Program-made: the position numbers and the translations under genes
Shown here: positions 57,259 through 64,000 of the stretch, in pieces
Position numbering within the stretch: the first letter of the stretch is position 1
Layout of the letters: every line of letters starts with the position of its first letter
DNA from: an uncultured Oscillospiraceae bacterium
Lineage (GTDB): Bacteria; Bacillota; Clostridia; Oscillospirales; Ruminococcaceae
DNA length: 64,000 bases
Reading direction: 5' to 3'
Assembly (NCBI GenBank): GCA_934462925.1
Contig: CAKSIT010000001.1
Location: 186,001 to 250,000 of the forward strand
Notes under the pieces: model-generated
Databases searched by the model: none
What the model saw: only the letters and a program-made list of their open reading frames with translations
What the model was told of the DNA's origin: nothing

Positions 57259-58287
57259 ATGAAAGGTTTATTAAGGAGAGCCGCTGCCGCTGTCTGTGCG
57301 GCGGCCATATGCTCGGTTTGCGCTGTAAGCGCGTTTGCGGACCACACGTTCGACCTTGGCGACAAGGGGCAGACGGACGAAATTCTTGCAGACGCCAAAA
57401 ACGTTGACGGCACGCAGGCGCAGCTTACAATGGATTTCGGCACGGACGCTGACAGCGAGAAGATGATTTCCGTAAGATACGTGCTTTTCGGCGAGTATCT
57501 TGATACGGAGTTCTGGAACGACCCGAACGTGAGCGTTTCGATAGACGTAAAGCTTGAAACCGAGGGCGCGAACGTTATGGGATATATTCCCGGCTTCGAC
57601 ACAAACTGGAGCTGGATAAACCCCACGGAATACACCACTCTTAAGTACGGCGAGTGGATGACGATAACCGAGTCGGGGCAGCATTTTTACGAGGGCTTCA
57701 AGAAGAACGGCGCGAACAGGATACTCTTTCAGCTGCGTTCGCAGTGGGGCGAACCGGGGCAGGGCGTCGTTACGATATCCGTAAAGGACTTTCGCATAAC
57801 GGGCGGCTCTGCGCAGTCCGTCGTTACCGAACCCGAGGTAACTACCACCCCCGAGCCTGAGGTTACGACAACTCCCGAAACCACTACCACGGCAGAGCCC
57901 GTTATCGCACCCACCGAAAGCGCAGAACCCGTGCAGTCTGCCGAAAGCGCAGAGAGCATAGAAAGCGCGCAGTCCGCACAGACCGCCGAAAGCGCGGAGT
58001 CCGCACAGACCGCCGAAAGCGCGGAGAATACAGAGAGCGCAGAAAGCGCGGAGCAGGCTATAGCGCCCGCGCAGTCCACCACGCCGCAAGCGCCCGACAC
58101 CACGGTTGAAACGCAGCGCACCGCGCCGCCCGCAAGCTCTATCGACTACAGCCAGATTTCGCTTGAACAGCCCGACCCGAGCGGCAGCATAGCTATGGTG
58201 GTGCTTATAGTTGTAGGCTCTGCGGTGGTTATCGTGGGCATAGGCGTTGTTATTTTCCTTATCTGGAAGAAAAAGAAGTTCTATTGA
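57259..58287 (+). CDS. membrane-anchored extracellular protein with CBM-like domain
   Basis: The product is 342 aa from ATG 57259 behind GGAGGGG. A signal peptide MKGLLRRAAAAVCAAAICSV ends near VSAFA. Residues 25-190 form a beta-rich domain (MISVRYVLFGEYLDTEFWND, PGFDTNWSWINPTEYTTLKY) resembling jelly-roll carbohydrate-binding modules. Residues 195-300 are a Thr/Pro then Ser-Ala-Glu low-complexity stalk (SAES, SAQTAESAE repeats). A C-terminal membrane helix (VVLIVVGSAVVIVGIGVVIF) with KKKK holds it in the membrane. It is probably exposed outside the cell wall. The ligand is unknown. Confidence 0.75.
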   Translation: MKGLLRRAAAAVCAAAICSVCAVSAFADHTFDLGDKGQTDEILADAKNVDGTQAQLTMDFGTDADSEKMISVRYVLFGEYLDTEFWNDPNVSVSIDVKLETEGANVMGYIPGFDTNWSWINPTEYTTLKYGEWMTITESGQHFYEGFKKNGANRILFQLRSQWGEPGQGVVTISVKDFRITGGSAQSVVTEPEVTTTPEPEVTTTPETTTTAEPVIAPTESAEPVQSAESAESIESAQSAQTAESAESAQTAESAENTESAESAEQAIAPAQSTTPQAPDTTVETQRTAPPASSIDYSQISLEQPDPSGSIAMVVLIVVGSAVVIVGIGVVIFLIWKKKKFY

Positions 58288-58367
58288 TATATTCACCAAG
58301 GCTGCGCCGCGGTGTGAAAGCGCCGCGGTATCTCACCACAAATTGACGCACAGAGAGGATAATTAAA

Positions 58368-59237
58368 ATGGACAAGTTTGTCGAGTTTTTCAAAAACGTC
58401 TGGTTCAGGCGCGCAGTCGCGCTGGTCTGCTGGGGCTATACCTTTATGATGGCGTGGATAGCATGGCTTAGCTTTGGCTACAGCTTTGAGTTTGAGAACC
58501 CGACGGCGCTTTTTGTGCTGTACCTTTTTGTGAATATTGCGGCGCTCGGACTTATGATACTCACGCGCAGGCAGGTCATCACCATGGTGAACTGCATGAT
58601 ACTCCCGCCGATAATATTTGTTATAGTTATTTTCGGCTTTGGCAACTGGTACATGATTCTGCCGCCGCTTGCCGTGGTAATTGCCATGTTCTTCATCAAC
58701 GCCGCGAACGAAACGCTCAAAACCGTACTTGGCACGATATACCTGCTGATGTACGTTATAGGCGTTGTGGCTTACATTGCGATAAACCTCTTTATGGGCG
58801 ACCTTACGTTTATAATAGGCGTGGATTTAAGCCGCCGCGATGCAGACTACGAAAAGCTCTCCCCATCGGGCGACTACCGCATAGTGCGCTATGTAGACGA
58901 GCCGGGCGAGCGCCGCACGGCTGCGTATTATATAGAGTCCACCGCGGACGACGTTAAGATACCGTTCGGCGTATGCAAGAAGGTTTTAGGCTGCAAGCAC
59001 ATACACACCGCCGCATATCAGAGCAAGTCCGACGACCCCGTTTCGTGGAAAACAATAAGGGAGAACGGCGAGGAGATAGAGGCGCTTGACGTTGAGGGCA
59101 GCACGCGCGAGAATCCCTACCTTGTAAAGGCAATAGACGGCGAGGCGGAGATAGACCCGCTGAGTACTGCGGTGATAACTATGCCGCAGCCGACCGCAGA
59201 GGATACTACCGAAACTGTGACGGATACCGCCGCATAA
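58368..59237 (+). CDS. multi-pass membrane protein with soluble C-terminal domain, unknown
   Basis: In this 289-aa protein, residues 10-150 contain about five hydrophobic segments (AVALVCWGYTFMMAWIAWLS, IIFVIVIFGFGNWYMILPPL, IYLLMYVIGVVAYIAINLFM). A beta-rich domain of about 140 residues follows, with YRIVRYVDEPGERRTAAYYI and two Cys (GVCKKVLGC). The end is Thr-rich. No family is recognised. It lies between the surface protein and the large repeat-tailed protein and may be co-transcribed with them (gaps of 80 and 23 bp). Confidence 0.7.
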   Translation: MDKFVEFFKNVWFRRAVALVCWGYTFMMAWIAWLSFGYSFEFENPTALFVLYLFVNIAALGLMILTRRQVITMVNCMILPPIIFVIVIFGFGNWYMILPPLAVVIAMFFINAANETLKTVLGTIYLLMYVIGVVAYIAINLFMGDLTFIIGVDLSRRDADYEKLSPSGDYRIVRYVDEPGERRTAAYYIESTADDVKIPFGVCKKVLGCKHIHTAAYQSKSDDPVSWKTIRENGEEIEALDVEGSTRENPYLVKAIDGEAEIDPLSTAVITMPQPTAEDTTETVTDTAA

Positions 59238-59260
59238 TTCACACAAGAAAGGCTGGTAAT

Positions 59261-61735
59261 ATGGACAGAACGCTTCAGCTGGTGTCGAAAACATCAAACG
59301 AGATTTTCATGCTGCGTTTTCCGCGCTCTGTGCTGAATTTCTGCGATTACGACCTTGCTTATTTCGCTGAAAACGCCATTGCCGCGGGCAACGACGCGCT
59401 CAAAAACGGCGAGGCGGATTCCGACCGAATAACCGACCTGCGCAATTCTATAAAGGACGCGCACGTTTACATTGAACATCACCTGCGCACCACCTACGAC
59501 AAGGTAGTGCTTGACTGCTGGATAGACTATGTGTGCCGCCGCGACAACGTCGGCACAGCTTCGCTGTGGAATCGCTTTGCAGGGTGCAAGAGCGCGTTCG
59601 AGCGCGAGGTTTTCACGCGGCTGTGCGATTTTCGCTACAACAGGGCGATAAACGAGTGGCTGAACCTTGTGCGCGTGCAGGACTACGCCCGCAACAAGAT
59701 TAGCTTCGTGTTTTCAAAGCCGCTTACAAGCGCGGACGAGGCCGCGGCGCGCCGCAACTACTTTGACCTTATGTTCAGCGTAACCGCGCAGGAGCTTGGC
59801 TGCCATACCGACGAGCTTGGCGTGACAAAGGTGTTTACGCTTGGCAGGCTGCCTACCGCGCCGTTCATGTTTCCTACCATATCAAAGGACATCATAAAGA
59901 ATCTGCTGGCGGACCTCGACTACAGCGAGGACTATTCCGACGGCGACTACAGCGGCGAGCTGTCCGACCAGATAGCGATGGACGCTTTCGCCCACATGAA
60001 GCACGGGTTGGCGCAGGAGTTCGACAGCTACAACATTTCGCGCAGCCAGATGGAGAACGCTTCGCCGCGCGTGTATATGCCCTGCGGGCTTAAGGCGGCG
60101 GTAGACCTTGAGATAGACGCGCTTATCGAAAGCGGCGGCTGGCTTGCGCGCTGCAAGCGCTGCGGCAGGTATTTCCTGCGCGACAGCGAGCATATGCAGG
60201 AGTACTGTTCCCTTAAAAACCCGGGCGGCAAGACCTGCCTTGAAATTTACGAGATTGAACACCCCGCGAGCCTGCTGACGCCCGAGCTGGAGCGCGGCTG
60301 CCGCGAGGTCACCGACATAATGTACGCGCGCATTGACAAAGACATGAGCCTTTCGGAGTACGAGAGCTGGAAGGTGTACCTTGACGCGCTTGCGGACAAG
60401 GTGAAGAACGGCGAGATACCGCCCGACGAGCTGCGCGAGTTCCTGCGCTATTCGCGGTCGGTGGACCTGTCGCGCAGCAAGCCCGTGACCGAAGTGCCTA
60501 AAAAGGAGTTCGCGCCGAAGGAGCGCGTTGTAAAGCCGTTCGTTCCCGAGCGCATACAGCGCAGCGACATCTCCGCGCCGAAAAAGCAGGAGGACGACGA
60601 CACTGTAGAGCGTGCGGCGCGGCGCGAGGGCTTTTTCACGTCGCCGAGCGTTCAGCGGCAGAAGAACGAGCGCTCCCCGATATCGCACATAATCAGGGCG
60701 GGGGAGAAGCCCGCCGAGCCGAGCGGAGAGGGATTTGTCGGCTTTGCGGAGAGCGAGGCGCGCCGCCGTTCCGAGAGCGCGCCAAAGCGCGAAGAAGCAA
60801 TACCCGCGCCCGAGCGCTCCGCCGAGAGCGAACCTGCAAGAACCCGCGCGCCCGAGCGATTCGCGGAGAACCCGTTTGCGGGGAGCGCGCCCGAGCGCTA
60901 CATGGAAAGCGCATTCGCGCCGAAGCCCGCGCCCGAACGCCCCGCCGAAAGCGAGCCTGCAAGAACCCGCGCGCCCGAGCGCTTTGCGGAGTACCCGTTT
61001 GCGGGGAGCGCGCCCGAGCGCTACATGGAAAGCGCATTCGCGCCGAAGCCCGCGCCCGAACGCCCCGCCGAGAGCGAACCTGCAAGAACCCGCGCGCCCG
61101 AGCAATTTGCTGAAAATACGTCCGCCGAAGCCGGCGCTGCCGCGAGCGTACCGCCCGCCGAGCAGCCCGCTCCGCGCCCGCGCGTTATAAAGAAGAACGC
61201 GGCGGCGATTTCGGCGTACGGAAAGATGACGAGCGCGCCCGCAGCGCCGCAGCTCGAGCAGGTGTCGCGCCCTGAGCCGACAGCGCCGCCCGCCGCACGC
61301 GAGGAGAGCGCTCCCGACCCCGACCCGTTCAAGGATATCGGCAGCATATTTGATGTGCTGGAGCAGTCCGACAGCGATATGAGCGACCTTATACCGTATG
61401 ACGAACCCGCAGCGCCAAAGCTAAGCGCGCCGAAGCCCGCAGAAAAGCGTGCGGAAAAGCGCGCCGAGAAGCCTGCGGCTCACGAACCCTCTCCCGAGTG
61501 GGAGGAAGCAAATGGAGCGCAGGGCGTTTCCGCAGGCAATGCGGGCGAGCCGACAGTGCCGCCGAGCGGCTTCTGGACGGAGGAGCGCCACCTGTTCCCA
61601 GAGAGCGGGGAGGAGGGTTCAGAGCTTGATATGCTTAAGGAGAAAAAGCGCGGCAGGTCAAGCAAAACGCGCCATTTGTACGAGGCGCTTATGAAAGAAC
61701 CCGAGGATAACCCCACATTCAGAAAGAAGCGCTGA
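59261..61735 (+). CDS. large protein with zinc-finger-like motif and repetitive disordered tail
   Basis: In this 824-aa protein, residues 1-290 are a helical domain (ISFVFSKPLTSADEAAARRN). Residues about 293-325 hold ARCKRCGRYFLRDSEHMQEY, followed by C and TCLEI. This putative metal site with CxxC spacing resembles the DUF6076-type proteins of Clostridia. From about residue 400 the chain is charged and Pro-rich. Residues about 516-620 are 41-residue tandem repeats (AESEPARTRAPERFAENPFA, then GSAPERYMESAFAPKPAPER). The end is lysine-rich (KKRGRSSKTRHLYEALM). It is cytoplasmic by sequence. Function is unknown, possibly scaffold or nucleic-acid related. Confidence 0.65.
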   Translation: MDRTLQLVSKTSNEIFMLRFPRSVLNFCDYDLAYFAENAIAAGNDALKNGEADSDRITDLRNSIKDAHVYIEHHLRTTYDKVVLDCWIDYVCRRDNVGTASLWNRFAGCKSAFEREVFTRLCDFRYNRAINEWLNLVRVQDYARNKISFVFSKPLTSADEAAARRNYFDLMFSVTAQELGCHTDELGVTKVFTLGRLPTAPFMFPTISKDIIKNLLADLDYSEDYSDGDYSGELSDQIAMDAFAHMKHGLAQEFDSYNISRSQMENASPRVYMPCGLKAAVDLEIDALIESGGWLARCKRCGRYFLRDSEHMQEYCSLKNPGGKTCLEIYEIEHPASLLTPELERGCREVTDIMYARIDKDMSLSEYESWKVYLDALADKVKNGEIPPDELREFLRYSRSVDLSRSKPVTEVPKKEFAPKERVVKPFVPERIQRSDISAPKKQEDDDTVERAARREGFFTSPSVQRQKNERSPISHIIRAGEKPAEPSGEGFVGFAESEARRRSESAPKREEAIPAPERSAESEPARTRAPERFAENPFAGSAPERYMESAFAPKPAPERPAESEPARTRAPERFAEYPFAGSAPERYMESAFAPKPAPERPAESEPARTRAPEQFAENTSAEAGAAASVPPAEQPAPRPRVIKKNAAAISAYGKMTSAPAAPQLEQVSRPEPTAPPAAREESAPDPDPFKDIGSIFDVLEQSDSDMSDLIPYDEPAAPKLSAPKPAEKRAEKRAEKPAAHEPSPEWEEANGAQGVSAGNAGEPTVPPSGFWTEERHLFPESGEEGSELDMLKEKKRGRSSKTRHLYEALMKEPEDNPTFRKKR
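60811..61098 (+). repeat. 123-bp in-frame tandem repeat within the 824-aa protein gene
   Basis: Copies start near 60811, 60934 and 61057. The anchor AACCTGCAAGAACCCGCGCG recurs at exactly 123-bp steps (41 codons). The first two are nearly identical and the third is cut short and diverges after APEQFAEN. Recent duplication is suggested, and copy number probably varies between strains. Confidence 0.9.
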
Positions 61736-61842
61736 CGTTATTTACCTAAATTCCACAGATTGCTTAAATTAGCGCTTGCCAAATTGTCTGAAAGTAACAA
61801 AAAACACGCTGTGAAAACGTTTAATTTTGTTTATTTGAACAA

Positions 61843-61871
61843 TTGAAAAAAGCGCGCTGATGTTATAAAAT
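61843..61871 (+). promoter_or_regulatory. sigma-A promoter of the surface protein gene at 61934
   Basis: TTGAAA, 17 bp, TAAAAT in an AT-rich region. GGAGG stands 8 bp before the ATG. Confidence 0.7.
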
Positions 61872-61933
61872 ATAAGTACGAAACTTGTACGGAGAAATCT
61901 GTGCTGTTTTAGATTTTATTGGAGGATATTACC

Positions 61934-62725
61934 ATGAAGATTAGAAGCATTATGGCAGCTGCTGCTGTGGCTGTTGTAGGCACTCTCGCAGTATCCGCTA
62001 CTGCAGGCGCTTACGAAGCATTCCTTATGTACACCGACACTAACTGGGGCTGGGGCTGCTGGAAGGCAGAGGAGTTCCCCGCTGGTACTGTTGATGTAAC
62101 CGCTGACGGTACATACACCGTTTACGTTGACAACACCATCTCCACCGCTACCGTTGAGGACGAGGAGACCGGCGAGGACGTTGCTGCTGTAGCTGCAGGC
62201 GCACAGGTATTCTGCGTAGATATCGACGGTCTTGCTGCTGATTACAATGCAGGCAAGGACGCTGAGGGCTACGAGAACTGCCAGACCGGCGCTGACAAGA
62301 TGGCTTTCGCTAAGGCTGCAGGTATCGAGGTATCTGACGTTAAGGTTACCACTTACAGCACCGACGGCACAACTACCGATGTAGCTGTAGACCAGAGCAA
62401 GGTTATCTTCGGCGATATCGAGGGCAACGGCAAGATTCGTATTGAAATTTACAACGCATACGGCGATACCAGCGCTGCTCCTGCTGTAAACGTTGAGGAC
62501 ATCAACTTCGACGAGAAGATTGCTGTAACCTTCACCATTTCCGGTCTTGGCGGCGCTGCTGCTGAGGAGACCGGCGACGCTGCAGAGACCCCTGCTGACA
62601 CTGCTACCACCACTCCCGCTGCTGACAAGGGTTCTCCCGACACCGGCGTTGAGGGTATCGCTGCTGTTGCAGGCGTAGCTGCTCTTGCTGCCGGCGCTCT
62701 CATCGTTGCTAAGAAGAGAAAGTAA
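61934..62725 (+). CDS. secreted protein with sortase-like cell wall anchor
   Basis: The product is 263 aa from ATG 61934. A signal peptide KIRSIMAAAAVAVVGTLAVS ends near ATAGA. The mature part is beta-rich (YEAFLMYTDTNWGWGCWKAE, GTYTVYVDNTISTATVEDEE) with three later Cys. A Thr/Ala linker follows. The C-terminus is KGSPDTGVEGIAAVAGVAAL plus more hydrophobic residues and KKRK, that is, an xPxTG-type sorting signal. Codon use is unlike the neighbours: GCT, GGT, GTT and ACC-rich choices replace the GCG/CGC bias, as expected for a very highly expressed protein. No sortase gene is in the window. Confidence 0.8.
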   Translation: MKIRSIMAAAAVAVVGTLAVSATAGAYEAFLMYTDTNWGWGCWKAEEFPAGTVDVTADGTYTVYVDNTISTATVEDEETGEDVAAVAAGAQVFCVDIDGLAADYNAGKDAEGYENCQTGADKMAFAKAAGIEVSDVKVTTYSTDGTTTDVAVDQSKVIFGDIEGNGKIRIEIYNAYGDTSAAPAVNVEDINFDEKIAVTFTISGLGGAAAEETGDAAETPADTATTTPAADKGSPDTGVEGIAAVAGVAALAAGALIVAKKRK

Positions 62726-62754
62726 TTTCCTTTCGCGCGATATTTTCTGAATTT

Positions 62755-62785
62755 AAAGGCTCGGAGCTTATGCCTCGAGCCTTTT
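62755..62785 (+). terminator. terminator of the surface protein gene
   Basis: AAAGGCTCG, loop, CGAGCCTTTTT. Confidence 0.85.
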
Positions 62786-62854
62786 TGCGTTGCTGTGCGA
62801 ACCGCCCTTTAAGCCGATTCGCACCCTACGCCCGATTTCTGGGCGAAAAACCGT

Positions 62855-62894
62855 ATAAAAATGCCGCGCAGGAATGTTTTAAGCTGCGCGGCAT
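62855..62894 (-). terminator. terminator of the abrB-like gene
   Basis: The minus strand has ATGCCGCGCAG, 12-nt loop, CTGCGCGGCAT, then TTTTTATA. It lies 19 bp beyond the stop codon. Confidence 0.85.
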
Positions 62895-62912
62895 ATATTT
62901 TGCGTATGGGGA

Positions 62913-63161
62913 TTATCTGAGCTTCTGCAGGTCCGCAAGGCACTCAGAGCAGATGTTCTTGCCCTTGAAAATGGTGATACCGCTTGCGTTGGAGCAGAAC
63001 GCGCACGCGGGCATATACTTCTTGAGGATTATCTGGTCGTCCTCTACATAAATTTCAAGGCTGTCCTTAATGCCGATATCAAGCGTTCTTCTCAGCTCAA
63101 TCGGAATAACGATACGTCCGAGTTCGTCAACTTTTCTTACAATGCCTGTAGACTTAACCAT
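62913..63161 (-). CDS. AbrB/SpoVT-family transcription regulator with C-terminal Cys4 motif
   Basis: In this 82-aa protein, residues 1-50 are the swapped-hairpin DNA-binding domain (STGIVRKVDELGRIVIPIEL, RRTLDIG, LEIYVEDDQIILKKY). Residues 52-80 hold CAFC and CSEC, a small zinc-ribbon-like pair present in many clostridial AbrB proteins. It is expected to repress stationary-phase or sporulation genes. The neighbouring spmA is a sporulation gene transcribed divergently. GGAGG precedes the start. Confidence 0.9.
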   Translation of the reverse strand: MVKSTGIVRKVDELGRIVIPIELRRTLDIGIKDSLEIYVEDDQIILKKYMPACAFCSNASGITIFKGKNICSECLADLQKLR

Positions 63162-63231
63162 AATATTGGTCCTCCTTAAATTTTATCCCAAATTATCTTT
63201 ACTTTTGCAGAATTATCTGCTTTCTGTGAAA

Positions 63232-63261
63232 ATTATAGCATAGGGTGAATATATTTGTCAA
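63232..63261 (-). promoter_or_regulatory. sigma-A promoter of the abrB-like gene
   Basis: The minus strand has TTGACA, 18 bp, TATAAT. The remaining intergenic DNA up to 63467 is AT-rich. A CATACG stretch near 63431 could be part of a mother-cell promoter for spmA, but no matching -35 is clear. Confidence 0.8.
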
Positions 63262-63467
63262 TTTTTCTGCCAGAATCATAAATGGAAATAGCTAGATTTA
63301 TATATTTCACGAACAAGACAAAAAGTGGCGAAAATAAAAAGCGCGCATTATTTGCGCGGATTACGCCTTGTAAAGCTACTGCAAAATATGCAATTTTTTT
63401 TGGAAACAAATCACCTGTATAAAAAATGGCATACGAAAACTGTGCAATATTATGGGGGAAAATTACA

Positions 63468-64000
63468 ATGAAAGCTATATTAGTAATACTTCCACTTGCT
63501 TCTATAGTATTTGGCATACTTAACGGGCGCACCTCGGAGGTTTCGGCTGCCGTGCTGGACAAAGCGGGCGAGGCGGTAACGCTTGCGATATCCCTGTGCG
63601 GGATAATGTGCTTTTGGTGCGGGCTTATGCGCGTTGCGGAAAAGGCGGGGCTTACGCAGAAAGCGGCGAAGCTTTTAGCGCCCGTTGTGGGGTTGCTGTT
63701 TAAGGGGCTGAAAAAGGGCGGCAGGGCGGCTTCCCTTATAACAATGAACCTTGCAGCGAATCTGCTGGGGCTTGGCAACGCCACGACCCCTTTGGGCATA
63801 AGCGCCATGCAGGCGATAGCGGAGGAAACGGGCTGCGGCGAGGAAGCGGACGACAACATGATAATGCTCACCGTGCTTAATACCGCGAGCCTACAGCTGA
63901 TTCCCGCGACGGCTGCGGGACTGCGCGCGGCGAACGGCGCTCAAAGTCCGCTGGACATACTGCCGTGCGTGTGGATAACCTCGGCGTACTCGCTGTGCGC
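63468..64000 (+). CDS. spmA: spore maturation protein A, truncated by window end
   Basis: The ORF is open from ATG 63468 to the edge (177 codons visible). The product is a membrane protein starting MKAILVILPLASIVFGILNG. It has GIMCFWCGLMRVAEKAGLTQ, then AASLITMNLAANLLGLGNAT, TPLGISAMQ and LTVLNTASLQLIPATAAGLR. These match the nucleoside-recognition/gate domain pattern of SpmA (NxxANLLGLGNAATPxG; LNTxSxQLIP). SpmA with SpmB is needed for spore core dehydration in Bacillus. spmB would be expected next, outside the window. Confidence 0.92.
   Translation, partial: MKAILVILPLASIVFGILNGRTSEVSAAVLDKAGEAVTLAISLCGIMCFWCGLMRVAEKAGLTQKAAKLLAPVVGLLFKGLKKGGRAASLITMNLAANLLGLGNATTPLGISAMQAIAEETGCGEEADDNMIMLTVLNTASLQLIPATAAGLRAANGAQSPLDILPCVWITSAYSLC

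Noticed and set aside
1..64000. tRNA or rRNA genes
   Set aside because: No cloverleaf with TTCGA-type arm or rRNA core sequence was noticed while reading. A tRNAscan-type search would be decisive.

Overview
The window reads as chromosomal DNA of a GC-rich, spore-forming Clostridia member, most likely Oscillospirales/Ruminococcaceae-like. The support is GatCAB, a division and cell-wall (dcw) cluster with a SpoVD-type PBP, a meso-DAP-type MurE, spmA, an AbrB/SpoVT regulator, a five-subunit archaeal-type glutamate synthase, the carboxyspermidine polyamine route, and many clean sigma-A promoters (TTGACA-17-TATAAT). No species name is claimed.

Region 1 (1-2884) is accessory and repeat-rich. A giant imperfect inverted repeat (1 to about 1050) is built of smaller hairpins. 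It is followed by a MutS-like ATPase that looks N-terminally truncated, a third copy of the hairpin unit, and two tandem arrays of 48-bp and 24/25-bp units. Region 2 (2885-11393, minus strand) is a compact phage-derived cassette: A118-like portal, scaffold, HK97-type capsid, connectors, a 38-aa ORF, tail hub, fibre-like protein, a small protein and a complete terminase large subunit in last position. It has no integrase, replication, lysis or tape-measure gene, and its codon use matches the host. This is my main candidate for an undescribed system.

Region 3 (11400-20040) holds rlmA, an EF-G paralogue with a degenerate guanine-specificity motif, a U32-like protein, an SCP2-like protein with an Ala/Lys/Pro tail, and gatCAB. 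Region 4 (20383-26290) is a split glutamate synthase operon ending in an ANTAR RNA-binding regulator. Its leader carries two tandem terminator-like hairpins, which suggests nitrogen control by antitermination. Region 5 (26292-33067) holds a lipoprotein, a nitrilase-family enzyme, an SPFH/YhfC/RHH/SdpI operon with an operator-like repeat at its start site, a nucleoside phosphorylase and a HAD phosphatase. Two 159-bp MITE-like elements with 4-bp target duplications lie here.

Region 6 (33131-40783) is a polyamine operon: a long structured leader, then speD, speA, speE, a cupin, carboxyspermidine dehydrogenase, an unknown Cys-rich protein, a GNAT and the carboxyspermidine decarboxylase. Both spermidine routes are present but no agmatinase is. 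Region 7 (42005-56916) is the dcw cluster mraZ-rsmH-ftsL-pbp-murE-murF-mraY-ftsW-murG-murA-ftsQ-ftsZ, without murC, murD or ftsA. Region 8 (57137-64000) has two cell-surface proteins, a membrane protein, a large repeat-tailed protein with a zinc-finger-like motif, an abrB-like regulator, and the start of spmA running off the window edge.
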